DNA from: Selenomonadaceae bacterium
GTDB lineage: Bacteria > Bacillota > Negativicutes > Selenomonadales > Selenomonadaceae
DNA: 64,000 nucleotides
Assembly (NCBI GenBank): GCA_030523645.1
Contig: JAUNIB010000007.1
Coordinates: 34,104 to 98,103, forward strand
Direction of reading: 5' to 3'
Shown here: one piece after another, positions 1-7,950 of the stretch
How the letters are laid out: every line of letters starts with the position of its first letter
How positions within the stretch are numbered: position 1 is the stretch's first letter
The notes under the pieces: model-generated
What the model was told of the DNA's origin: nothing
Seen by the model: the letters and a program-made list of their open reading frames with translations, nothing else
Database searches by the model: none
Position numbers and translations under genes: made by a program

Positions 1-398
1 TTTCTTACATCAGAAGCCGCAGCAAGGCGCTGAAGCTGCCGGATGAATTCTACGAAAAGAATGACATTCACATTCATCTGCCGGAGGGTGCTATCCCCAA
101 GGACGGCCCCTCTGCCGGTATTACCATGGCGACGGCGATGATTTCGGCTCTCACCGGAAGGAAAGTCCGGGGCGATGTGGCCATGACCGGAGAGATTACC
201 CTCCGGGGCAGGGTGCTGGCAATCGGCGGCCTGAAGGAAAAGGTGCTGGCTGCTCACCGTGAGGGCATGAAGACGATAATTCTGCCGAAGGAAAATGAGA
301 AGGACATTGCTGATATTCCCGAGGCTGTAAGAAAAGATTTGGAGTTCGTCCCGGTGGAAACTATGGACGAAGTACTCCGTCATGTATGGGAGGTATGA
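1..398 (+). CDS. lon: Lon protease, C-terminal fragment (cut by window start)
   Basis: This is the 3' end of the ATP-dependent serine protease Lon, which degrades misfolded and regulatory proteins in the cytoplasm. Frame 3 is open from the window edge to the TGA at 396-398. The visible part is the proteolytic domain: the catalytic serine sits in the motif PKDGPSAG (about positions 87-110), and the lysine of the Ser-Lys dyad in GGLKEK (about 223-240). The ATPase and N-terminal domains lie outside the window. The stop is 2 nt before the engB start, so the two are probably co-transcribed, an arrangement common in Firmicutes. Confidence 0.95.
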   Translation, partial: SYIRSRSKALKLPDEFYEKNDIHIHLPEGAIPKDGPSAGITMATAMISALTGRKVRGDVAMTGEITLRGRVLAIGGLKEKVLAAHREGMKTIILPKENEKDIADIPEAVRKDLEFVPVETMDEVLRHVWEV

Positions 399-400
399 CA

Positions 401-1024
401 ATGGCTGAAATCGTAAACATTACCGGAGCCAGCTTTCTGACCTCGGCAATATCCAAGAGTCAGTACCCGCTGGAAAAGCGGCCGGAAATAGCTTTCGTTG
501 GGCGCTCCAATGTAGGTAAGTCAACGCTGACAAATTCTCTGATGAACCGCCGCAATCTTGCTCACACCTCCAAGACTCCGGGCAAGACTCAGATGATTAA
601 CTTCTTCCTTGTGGGTGCAAACATAGCATCCAAGGGCCGCCGTCACGACTTCTATCTGGTGGATTTGCCGGGCTACGGCTACGCCAAAGCTGCTAAGAGC
701 GAGCGTCTGAACTGGGCAAATTTCATCGAGGAATATCTGCAGACCAGCCCACAGCTGAAATTCGTCTGCCAGCTCATCGACAGCCGTCATGAGCCGATGG
801 CGTCCGATATCTATATGTTCAACTGGCTGGTAAGCCACAACATTCCGGTGCTGGTCATTGCCACCAAGATGGACAAGCTGGGTAAGCAGGCACAGCTGGA
901 GAGCGTCAGCCGCATAAAGCGGGTGCTGGGTGTGCCTGACCTTGATGTGCTGCCGTACTCCTCCGTCAAAGGAATTGGCCGGGCCGAGCTGCTGAGTGCC
1001 ATTGCTGAGGCGATTGCAGAGTAA
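401..1024 (+). CDS. engB: Ribosome biogenesis GTPase EngB/YsxC
   Basis: A 207-residue GTPase of the EngB/YsxC (YihA) family, needed for assembly of the large ribosomal subunit. The G motifs are clear: GRSNVGKS at 34-41 (P-loop), a G2 region around 56-63, DLPGYG at 88-93 and TKMDK at 155-159. The ATG at 401 was chosen because it is preceded by GGGAGG inside the end of lon and the family starts close to this point; upstream in-frame codons lie inside lon. The length is typical. A terminator hairpin follows at 1032. Confidence 0.95.
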   Translation: MAEIVNITGASFLTSAISKSQYPLEKRPEIAFVGRSNVGKSTLTNSLMNRRNLAHTSKTPGKTQMINFFLVGANIASKGRRHDFYLVDLPGYGYAKAAKSERLNWANFIEEYLQTSPQLKFVCQLIDSRHEPMASDIYMFNWLVSHNIPVLVIATKMDKLGKQAQLESVSRIKRVLGVPDLDVLPYSSVKGIGRAELLSAIAEAIAE

Positions 1025-1031
1025 ATAATTC

Positions 1032-1068
1032 TCCGCCCCAATAGCTGAAAAAGCCGGGGCGGATTTTT
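1032..1068 (+). terminator. Intrinsic terminator after engB
   Basis: TCCGCCCC (1032-1039) pairs with GGGGCGGA (1056-1063), followed by a run of T. It closes the lon-engB transcript. Confidence 0.85.
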
Positions 1069-1069
1069 A

Positions 1070-1098
1070 TTGTCTTTTTGCGAGGTTTAGGCTATAAT
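1070..1098 (+). promoter_or_regulatory. Promoter for the AhbA-AhbB gene
   Basis: A -35 box TTGTCT at 1070-1075 and a -10 box TATAAT at 1093-1098 are separated by 17 nt. The start codon of the next gene is 30 nt downstream. Confidence 0.7.
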
Positions 1099-1127
1099 AA
1101 ACTATCCTTATTGTAGCGGAGTATATT

Positions 1128-2153
1128 ATGAATGATATTTCTAATGCAGCGGCGGAACTGGCCAATATTGACCGGGCTATCCTTGACGCATTGCAGCGGG
1201 GGCTTCCGGTAACAGAGCGTCCCTTTGCCATGATTGCCCAGGAGCTTGGTGTATATGAGCGGGTAGTCGTTACAAAGACGGCGGCGCTGAAGAGGGCCGG
1301 ATATATACGGCGGCTGGGAGCATTTTTTTCCTCCCGGTGTCTTGGCTACCGGGGGACATTGGTTGCCCTGTCGGTAGAGGAGGAAAAGCTGGCGGCCATT
1401 GCCGAATTCGTCAATGGTTTCACCGGCGTGACCCACAACTATCAGCGTGAGGGAAAATATCAGCTGTGGTTTACGCTGCTGACGATGGACGATGCGGAAA
1501 AGCAAAGCGTGCTTAGTGCCGTGGAGAAGACTGATGGCGTAAATGCCATAATAGAGCTGCCCAGCGAAAAAACCTACAAGATAAGAGTGACGCTGCCCAT
1601 GAATGAGGCGAAGCCCCTCCCGATTCCACAGGAAAGCGGACAGCCTGAGCAGAATGACAGCGATGCAATGAAGGAGCTGGACTATCTGGACAGACAGCTC
1701 ATCCACCTCATGTCTGACGAGCTGCCCGTAGTAGACAATCCCTATGATATTTTGGCGAAGAAGCTGAATATCCCGGTCGGCGAGGTACTGAACCGGATAA
1801 ATAAGTATCTGTCGCTGGGCGTAATGCGCCGTCTCGGTATCGTGCTGGCTCACCGGCGGGCAGGCTACACGGCCAACGGCCTCTGTGCGTGGCAGGCATC
1901 ACCGGAACAGGTGGATGAAATCGGAGCAACTATTGCGGCAGAGGAGCTGCGGGTGTCTCACTGCTACCGCCGACAGGCCGATGAGACGAAGGGCTGGCCG
2001 TATACTCTCTATACCATGATTCACGGCCACAGCCGTGAAGAGGTGGAGAGAATAGCGGCGTCTATGGCCGAGAGATACAGCGGACTGGGAGACAGAGTGA
2101 TGCTCTATTCCGTCAGGGAATGGAAAAAGGCATCCATGACTTATTTCGGATGA
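1128..2153 (+). CDS. Fused siroheme decarboxylase AhbA-AhbB (two Lrp/AsnC-like halves)
   Basis: A 341-residue protein made of two related halves. Each has an Lrp/AsnC-type winged helix and a ferredoxin-like domain: residues 1-160 resemble AhbA (HNY at 103-105, then YQLWFTL), and residues 183-341 resemble AhbB (HCYRR at 278-282, WPYTLYTMIHG at 290-300). AhbA and AhbB usually are separate subunits of siroheme decarboxylase, which makes 12,18-didecarboxysiroheme for alternative heme or heme d1 synthesis. The linker (about 161-182) is Pro/Gln/Glu rich. No other heme gene is adjacent, and it has its own promoter. A role as an Lrp-like regulator is the alternative, but the paired HNY/HCY motifs favour the decarboxylase. 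Confidence 0.8.
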   Translation: MNDISNAAAELANIDRAILDALQRGLPVTERPFAMIAQELGVYERVVVTKTAALKRAGYIRRLGAFFSSRCLGYRGTLVALSVEEEKLAAIAEFVNGFTGVTHNYQREGKYQLWFTLLTMDDAEKQSVLSAVEKTDGVNAIIELPSEKTYKIRVTLPMNEAKPLPIPQESGQPEQNDSDAMKELDYLDRQLIHLMSDELPVVDNPYDILAKKLNIPVGEVLNRINKYLSLGVMRRLGIVLAHRRAGYTANGLCAWQASPEQVDEIGATIAAEELRVSHCYRRQADETKGWPYTLYTMIHGHSREEVERIAASMAERYSGLGDRVMLYSVREWKKASMTYFG

Positions 2154-2224
2154 CCGGTGAATTTTTGTAAAGCTGTAAATAGCTCTTGCAAAAAATTTTA
2201 TCATGTGATAAGCTATCTCCCATA

Positions 2225-2490
2225 ATGTATTAAGCAAAGGCCGAGAAACGGAAAAGTAATCGCCGAATATTCTCAGAGAGCTGCCGGCTGGTGTGAAGGC
2301 AGTGTCTAAAGGAAGCGATGAACTCGCCGCGGAGCTGCGTCCCCGAAAGTGAAACGAGTAGGCGGCGACGGAACTCACCGTTACGGAGAGAGTGCACGGG
2401 ATACATACAGCTGAGGGCTGTATCCGTGAAGCAGAGTGGTACCACGCAGGCAATGCCTTTCGTCTCTATGACGAAGGGCTTTTTTGTTTA
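2225..2490 (+). ncRNA. T-box leader controlling leuA (leucine type)
   Basis: The leader of leuA carries the T-box core as GAGTGGTACCACGC (about 2433-2446) and a following terminator stem. A CTC triplet at 2323-2325, in the context GATGAACTCGCC expected for a specifier loop, would read tRNA-Leu and fits the downstream gene. Uncharged tRNA-Leu should stabilise the antiterminator and allow leuA transcription. The 5' limit is approximate. The specifier assignment is from position and context, not from a folded model. Confidence 0.85.
2454..2486 (+). terminator. T-box attenuator terminator
   Basis: GCCTTTCGTC pairs with GACGAAGGGC across a 5-nt loop and is followed by six or more T. It is the regulated terminator of the T-box. 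Confidence 0.85.
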
Positions 2491-2562
2491 CAGCCGACAG
2501 CGCGGTCTCTGACGAGCCGCTTTATATTCGTATCTGACCAGACACCCAAGGAGGACACTACA

Positions 2563-4263
2563 ATGCAGATGAACACACTACAGAAAAACATGATGCCTAA
2601 TTGCGCCAAGTATCGCCCCGGCTACTTCATGCCGCCGGTCTGTGATATGAGCTGGGCTCAGAAGCAGTATCCCGAGCAGGCTCCCACCTGGTGCAGCGTA
2701 GACCTTCGTGACGGCAATCAGGCTCTTATCATCCCTATGTCCCTTGACGAAAAGATTGAGTTCTACAAGACTCTCGTGAAGATTGGCTTCAAGGAAATTG
2801 AGGTAGGCTTCCCGGCCGCCAGCGAGACTGAGTATGCTTTCCTCCGCCGCCTCGTAGAAGAAGACCTCATCCCTGACGATGTTACCATTCAGGTACTGAC
2901 TCAGGCTCGTGAGCATATCATCAAGAAGACCTTCGAGGCCCTGAAGGGCGTAAAGAACGCCATTGTCCATGTCTACAACTCCACCTCCTTTGCTCAGCGC
3001 CAGCAGGTTTTCAAGATGAGCAAAGAGGAGATAAAGCAGATTGCCATCGACGGAGCAAAACTCCTGAAGCAGCTCACCGAAGAAGCCGGTGCCAACTACC
3101 GCTTCGAGTATTCCCCGGAGAGCTTCACCGGTACTGAGCCGGAGTATGCTCTGGAGGTCTGCAACGCTGTCCTCGATGTATGGCAGCCTACCGCGGACCG
3201 CAAGGCCATCATCAACATCCCGGTTACCGTCGAGATGTCCATGCCTCACATCTATGCTATGCAGGTAGCCTACATCTCCCAGAACCTGAAGTATCGTGAC
3301 AATGTTGTCCTCTCCCTCCATCCCCACAATGACCGCGGCTGCGGCGTAGCTGACTCCGAGCTTGGTCTCCTTGCCGGTGCAGACCGCATCGAGGGTACTC
3401 TCTTCGGCAACGGCGAGCGTACCGGCAATGCCGATATTGTCACCATCGCTATGAATATGTTTGCTCTGGGCATTGACCCGCAGCTTGATTTCACCAATAT
3501 GCCGGCTCTCGTAGATATGTACGAGCGGGTTACCCGCATGACTGTCCATGCCCGTCAGCCCTATGCCGGTGCCCTCGTCTTCGCAGCCTTCTCCGGCTCT
3601 CATCAGGATGCCATTGCCAAGGGCATGAAGTGGCATGAGGAGAAGGAGCAGGATCGCTGGACCGTTCCCTATCTGCCGGTGGATCCGCAGGATGTGGGCC
3701 GCCGCTACGACGGCGATGTCATCCGCATCAACAGCCAGTCCGGCAAGGGCGGCGTCGGCTTCATCATGGAGAACAAGTACGGCATCGACCTGCCGAAGAA
3801 TATGCGTGAGGACTTCGGCTACTGCGTCAAGTCTGTTTCCGACCATCGTCATCAGGAGCTGCAGCCGGATGAAATCTATCAGATTTTCCAGGCTGAGTAT
3901 GTAAATGTGGAAGCTCCCATCAAGCTGGTGGACTTCCTCCTGAAGAAGGATCCCAACGGTGTACGGGCCGGCGAGGTAAACTTCGTCATCGACGGCAAAG
4001 AGGTCACCTACAAGGCTGTGGGCAACGGCCGTCTCGATGCTATCAGCAACGCCATCAAGGAGAACCTTGGCGTCACCTACAGCGACCTGGTCTACAGCGA
4101 GCATGCGCTGGAGATTGGCTCCACTTCCCGAGCTATGGCCTATATCGGCATAAAGGATACCGAGGGCAATATGCATTGGGGTGCCGGTATGGATACCGAT
4201 ATTATTACCGCTTCCGTCATGGCTCTTGTTTCTGCCGTCAACCGCATGAAGGCAGGCAAGTAA
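2563..4263 (+). CDS. leuA: 2-isopropylmalate synthase, long form
   Basis: A 566-residue enzyme that condenses acetyl-CoA with 2-ketoisovalerate, the first committed step of leucine synthesis. The catalytic entry motif RDGNQ is at 49-53 and the metal-binding motif HPHNDRG at 252-258; a C-terminal regulatory domain follows (about 430-566). Length and N-terminus match the long, LeuA2-like class rather than the LeuA of about 510 residues. The ATG at 2563 has AAGGAGG 9 nt upstream, and earlier in-frame codons fall inside the T-box. It stands alone: leuBCD are not adjacent. Confidence 0.94.
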   Translation: MQMNTLQKNMMPNCAKYRPGYFMPPVCDMSWAQKQYPEQAPTWCSVDLRDGNQALIIPMSLDEKIEFYKTLVKIGFKEIEVGFPAASETEYAFLRRLVEEDLIPDDVTIQVLTQAREHIIKKTFEALKGVKNAIVHVYNSTSFAQRQQVFKMSKEEIKQIAIDGAKLLKQLTEEAGANYRFEYSPESFTGTEPEYALEVCNAVLDVWQPTADRKAIINIPVTVEMSMPHIYAMQVAYISQNLKYRDNVVLSLHPHNDRGCGVADSELGLLAGADRIEGTLFGNGERTGNADIVTIAMNMFALGIDPQLDFTNMPALVDMYERVTRMTVHARQPYAGALVFAAFSGSHQDAIAKGMKWHEEKEQDRWTVPYLPVDPQDVGRRYDGDVIRINSQSGKGGVGFIMENKYGIDLPKNMREDFGYCVKSVSDHRHQELQPDEIYQIFQAEYVNVEAPIKLVDFLLKKDPNGVRAGEVNFVIDGKEVTYKAVGNGRLDAISNAIKENLGVTYSDLVYSEHALEIGSTSRAMAYIGIKDTEGNMHWGAGMDTDIITASVMALVSAVNRMKAGK

Positions 4264-4295
4264 TCTCGGCAGGATAATCACATAGAAATAAAAAT

Positions 4296-4329
4296 GGCTG
4301 TGAAAAATGATTGCTCATTTTTCACAGCC
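4296..4329 (+). terminator. CTGTGAAAAATGA-family hairpin after leuA
   Basis: A perfect 15-bp stem, GGCTGTGAAAAATGA with its complement, and a TTGC loop, 32 nt after leuA. It lies between convergent leuA and higA and could end transcription from both sides. Near-identical hairpins occur at 13308, 26059 and 34125. Confidence 0.75.
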
Positions 4330-4367
4330 TGTTTTGTTTGGTGATAGATGAATTTTGTCAGACGGAT

Positions 4368-4667
4368 CTACGCATACTGGTAGACGGGGATACTTGCCAA
4401 GTCGTCTGCCATATTTTGTTTTGCGTCTCTCAGGTCGATATCGTCCTGAAGGCGCAGAAAATATCCATCCGAGAGACCGAAGAAGGCGGCAAGCCGGAGA
4501 GATGTGTCAACTGTGATTTTTCTGCGTCCGTGGAGAATGTCCTGTATGCGTGATACCGGAACATGAATTGATTGGGCCAGTTTGTATGCGGAAATGTTTA
4601 AGGGGGCCATGAATTCTTCGTAAAGAATTTCACCTATGGTTGGTGTAGGAATAGATTGACCAATCAT
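4368..4667 (-). CDS. higA: HigA-type antitoxin (XRE/VapI family)
   Basis: A 99-residue DNA-binding antitoxin. Its N-terminus (TPTIGEILYEEF) and the helix-turn-helix around 30-70 (LAQSIHVPVSRIQDILHGRR) are typical of the HigA/VapI branch of the XRE family. It binds and neutralises the HigB toxin and represses the operon. It follows higB by 17 nt on the minus strand, the toxin-first order usual for higBA. ATG at 4667 is preceded by AAAGGAGAAG. Confidence 0.88.
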   Translation of the reverse strand: MIGQSIPTPTIGEILYEEFMAPLNISAYKLAQSIHVPVSRIQDILHGRRKITVDTSLRLAAFFGLSDGYFLRLQDDIDLRDAKQNMADDLASIPVYQYA

Positions 4668-4684
4668 TGTGCTTCTCCTTTCAT

Positions 4685-4966
4685 TTAGTGATAATCAACA
4701 ATTTCGAGGTCGAAGTAATCGCCGTTCTGTTCACGGAAACAAATTCTGTACTGTTCATTGATGCGGATACTGTGTTGTCCTTTCCTGTCTCCGTGCAGCT
4801 CCTCCAGATGATTGTTGGGAGGTATGCGTAAATCGTTTACATTGGCAGCGTTATCAATCATAATAAGCTTTCTGAGAGCAATGCGCTGAATGTTGTGAGG
4901 GAGTTTTGTCGAAAACTGCTGATTATAGATTTTCTGGGTCTCCTTGTCTTTGAACGATTTAATCAT
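4685..4966 (-). CDS. higB: HigB-type toxin (RelE/ParE superfamily mRNA interferase)
   Basis: A 93-residue basic protein with family-typical features: MIKSFKDKETQ start, PPNNHLEELHGDRKG in the middle and QYRICFRE near the end. HigB toxins cleave mRNA on the ribosome under stress. The ATG at 4966 was chosen as the family start; a longer upstream reading would add ten residues without a ribosome binding site. It is partnered with higA directly downstream. Confidence 0.87.
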   Translation of the reverse strand: MIKSFKDKETQKIYNQQFSTKLPHNIQRIALRKLIMIDNAANVNDLRIPPNNHLEELHGDRKGQHSIRINEQYRICFREQNGDYFDLEIVDYH

Positions 4967-5055
4967 GATTTTATTATATATGAGGTGTATGTACATGTCA
5001 AACAGATATAGTACGCAATCAGATTGTCATAATAACCTGCTGCAGATGAATCTGT

Positions 5056-6612
5056 TTAAGCCTTATGTCCGCCGATTTGCCCGTTCCGTTCCCGCATGGT
5101 AGCAAACTCCTGCATGTTCATTGCTCTCAGGATGGCATTCTTGCCGAACTTGCCCTTTATTTCATTTATGGCCTGTTGGACATTCTTCTCCTTCTTGAGC
5201 AGGATGTCCTTTTCTTTTTCCTCCGGCAGCTCGGCGAAGAGGTCGGCTTCTTTGTAGAGGTCATCGGCTGCCTCATCTGCATCCGTTGTGTTATCCGCCA
5301 CGATGGTGATGCGGCGGATGAGGAGACTCATGTCGGTGATGCTGCTGAACAGCTCCATGGCCGCTTCGGTGATTTGCCGGGCGGAATAGGTAGGCTTCTC
5401 CAAACGGACTGTGCCGTGAGAGTGGGCGGGAACAGCTCTGCCGTAGTGGTCGATGCGGATTGGGCCGTGATACTGAGCGGCAATATCGGGACGGGTGAGA
5501 TTCTCAATGTCGTAGCCGATGGTGAGGACAATCCGGTCGGTGAAAAGGTTTTTTCGTACCAGTTCACAGCTGAGATTGTCTGCCATTTCCCGGACGATGA
5601 TGGCGGCTTTGTCCGCAGGGTAGGGGAGCTGCAGCACCTGTCCGCTGGAGAGGCTGGTGCTTTTCGGTATGTAGGCCCGGATGTCGGCAATGGTGGTGGG
5701 GTCCTCTCCCCAGGCGTGGCAGATGAGAAGGCCGGCGTTTACACCGAACAGCCGATAGAGCAGAGCTTCGTTGTAGTAGTCCCTGGGGCCGCCTTTTGAG
5801 CAGCGGGCAATGTCACCCATAGTATAGAGGTGGTGAGCAGCCAGCCGCTTCTGATAGCCCTTGCCAATCTGCCAGAAGTCCGTGAGTGGCTGGTGAGACC
5901 AGAGCTTCTCCCTGTATTCTTCCTCGTTAAGCTCGGCGATTCGCACACCGTCCTTGTCCGGAGGCATTTTCTTTGCCACGATGTCCATGGCGATTTTCGC
6001 CAGATACATATTGGTGCCGATGCCGGCGGTGGCAGTAATGCCGGTCTTGGCCAGAACGGCCCGGACGAGCTGGATTGTCAGCTCGTGAGGTGTCTGCCGG
6101 GAGACTTTCAGGTAGGGAGTAAGGTCGATGAAGACTTCGTCAATGGAGTAAGCATGAATATCCTCAGGGGAAACGAAATCGGTATATGTATCGTAAATCA
6201 GCTTGCTGCATTTCACATATTCCGCCATACGGGGCGGAGCAACGATGTAGCTTACGGCAAGGGACGGATTTTTTTTCAGCTCTTCACCGTCGGCAGATTC
6301 TCCGGTGAGTTTTTTGCCGGGGGCATAGAATTTTCGTCGGGCGTTGACTTCCTTCACCCGCTGGATAACTTCAAAGAGGCGGGCTCGGCCGGAAATGCCG
6401 TGGGCTTTCAGTGAGGGAGACACAGCCAGACAAATCGTTTTGTCGGTGCGGGTGGGGTCGGCTACCACCAGATTGGCGGTGAGAGGATTCAGTCCTCGGG
6501 CGACGCATTCAACCGAGGCGAAGAAGGATTTCATGTCAATGGCGGCGTATACCCGATTGCCGCTTCCTTCTCCATGTACTGAGGATGTCTGTTTGAAATT
6601 GTTTACCAGCAC
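5056..6612 (-). CDS. Y-family DNA polymerase (UmuC/UvrX-like)
   Basis: A 518-residue translesion polymerase-like protein. The catalytic carboxylates are visible: D26 in AAIDMKSFFASVE and SIDE at 156-159. The little-finger region follows from about 260. It matches the ImpB/MucB/SamB group found on Firmicute chromosomes and mobile elements rather than compact DinB. It starts with GTG at 6612, with GGAGGTG about 10 nt before it. It is longer at the C-terminus than DinB, with a charged, probably flexible tail after about 430. No clear LexA box was seen, although SOS control is usual for the family. Confidence 0.85.
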   Translation of the reverse strand: MLVNNFKQTSSVHGEGSGNRVYAAIDMKSFFASVECVARGLNPLTANLVVADPTRTDKTICLAVSPSLKAHGISGRARLFEVIQRVKEVNARRKFYAPGKKLTGESADGEELKKNPSLAVSYIVAPPRMAEYVKCSKLIYDTYTDFVSPEDIHAYSIDEVFIDLTPYLKVSRQTPHELTIQLVRAVLAKTGITATAGIGTNMYLAKIAMDIVAKKMPPDKDGVRIAELNEEEYREKLWSHQPLTDFWQIGKGYQKRLAAHHLYTMGDIARCSKGGPRDYYNEALLYRLFGVNAGLLICHAWGEDPTTIADIRAYIPKSTSLSSGQVLQLPYPADKAAIIVREMADNLSCELVRKNLFTDRIVLTIGYDIENLTRPDIAAQYHGPIRIDHYGRAVPAHSHGTVRLEKPTYSARQITEAAMELFSSITDMSLLIRRITIVADNTTDADEAADDLYKEADLFAELPEEKEKDILLKKEKNVQQAINEIKGKFGKNAILRAMNMQEFATMRERNGQIGGHKA

Positions 6613-6655
6613 GGCTGTCCATTCACCTCCGGATTTGAATTGTTCCTGTCTCTAA

Positions 6656-6683
6656 ATTATAGTAAATACTTTCGGAAAGTCAA
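6656..6683 (-). promoter_or_regulatory. Promoter for the Y-family polymerase
   Basis: On the minus strand, -35 TTGACT (6678-6683) and -10 TATAAT (6656-6661) are separated by 16 nt, about 45 nt upstream of the GTG start. Confidence 0.7.
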
Positions 6684-6827
6684 GGCGGTAAGCTGAGAAA
6701 ATGATTGGCATCTGCCGCGGGGGAAATGAAATTGGAAATATGGTGTCATGGTGCTTAAGATTTGAGAAAAGCATATCGATTAATTGAAGAAGATGTTTTT
6801 TACAAGAGATTATGGGAGAGTATTATC

Positions 6828-7568
6828 ATGCGTATTCTGCAAAATGTAACAAAGGAAGAAATGAATTATTATCTGCGACAGCCAAATGGTAAAGAGTTCA
6901 GAGAACGCGTGATGAGAGACGGAATTTATATACAGCCGGGAGACAAGGAAGCGCTTTCTGCTTACGTGGCCGAGCACTATCCGGAGAAAGAGGCTGCCTT
7001 CATAGAGATATCTGATGAAGGAAAGAGCACGATGACAAGCGGTCAAAAGGAGCGAGCCTTTTCTAATATCAATGATCTGTGTAAGCACCTGTTCAGCAAC
7101 TACGAAGTTGTCAAAGGCGGCATGGTTAATATTTCCTCCAAATATTTACGGTCGTGTGTCAAGGACGATGAGAAATTGCAATCACTTTATGAAATCTTGT
7201 CTGCTGCTGATGCAAATCTGAAGGAAAAACGGGGAGAAAAGGGATTTCAAGGACTGCGGATTTCTATCGGTGACGATGGGGAAGTGACGATGGAATCCGG
7301 TAAGAAGACCGTCGGGTTTAACCATGATAAGCGAAAGAGACAGCTCTCAGCGGCCGCCACGAGGGGAGATATGAATGCTGTTCTGGCGCTTTTAGAGCAG
7401 GATGTTAAAGAGCTTGAGCGTGGCCTGAAGGAAAATGCATGTGACGCCGCAGAGGTTGAGAAGGCCAAGAAACTTCTCGAGCAGGCGAAACAAAAAATGG
7501 CTGCACTGCCTGATCGCGCACCGACACAAGCAGAGCAAACCGCTATGGCAATAAATATGCTAATTTAA
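6828..7568 (+). CDS. Hypothetical protein with C-terminal coiled coil
   Basis: A 246-residue soluble protein that I do not recognise. The ATG at 6828 is preceded by GGGAGAG, which is better than the earlier in-frame start at 6762. The N-terminal 90 residues are mixed alpha/beta; the middle (about 95-165) repeats short charged helices; residues 170-235 form a Lys/Glu/Ala-rich helix that is probably a coiled coil. No signal peptide or membrane segment. It stands alone and is followed by a terminator. Codon use is AT-richer than in the ribosomal block. Confidence 0.6.
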   Translation: MRILQNVTKEEMNYYLRQPNGKEFRERVMRDGIYIQPGDKEALSAYVAEHYPEKEAAFIEISDEGKSTMTSGQKERAFSNINDLCKHLFSNYEVVKGGMVNISSKYLRSCVKDDEKLQSLYEILSAADANLKEKRGEKGFQGLRISIGDDGEVTMESGKKTVGFNHDKRKRQLSAAATRGDMNAVLALLEQDVKELERGLKENACDAAEVEKAKKLLEQAKQKMAALPDRAPTQAEQTAMAINMLI

Positions 7569-7587
7569 TATACCGTTACTATAAAAC

Positions 7588-7620
7588 AATGGGCTGTCGC
7601 ATTTAGTGCGACAGCCCATT
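7588..7620. terminator. Bidirectional terminator between hypothetical gene and tRNA-Gly
   Basis: AATGGGCTGTCGCA pairs with TGCGACAGCCCATT over a short TTTAG loop, flanked by A and T runs on each side. It can serve the upstream plus-strand gene and the minus-strand tRNA. Confidence 0.75.
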
Positions 7621-7631
7621 TTATAATCTCA

Positions 7632-7705
7632 TGGAGCGGGCGAGGGGTGTCGAACCCCCCTCTAAAGCTTGGGAAGCTTTCATTCTACCGATGAACTACG
7701 CCCGC
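7632..7705 (-). tRNA. tRNA-Gly (anticodon CCC)
   Basis: The minus strand folds as a cloverleaf: acceptor GCGGGCG with CGCCCGC, D arm GTTCATCGGTAGAAT, anticodon loop TTCCCAA giving CCC, T arm GGGGGTTCGACACCCC, and an encoded CCA. Confidence 0.93.
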
Positions 7706-7950
7706 AACTGACTCGAATATATTAGCATAAAACTGACATATTGACAAGGAGTTTTTCGCGTAACATGCGGCATAACAGTCTGTACTTTATTTTAACGGAG
7801 CCTCCACTGTATGGACTGAGTGCAGCGAGGCAGAGCGGCAAATAAAAACGCAGGAATGATGGAAACTTTTTCCGTTGCATGTTATAATCAATAGGTTAAG
7901 AAACAGGCTCCTTGAGAGCCAGGAAAAATATTTGCGTGTCGGAGAAGACA

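Noticed and set aside
2563..4263. Long open frame on the opposite strand of leuA
   Set aside because: It is a shadow caused by codon bias of leuA; it has no ribosome site or family resemblance. The same applies to long antisense frames over tkt, livM, the UbiB-like gene and the symporter.
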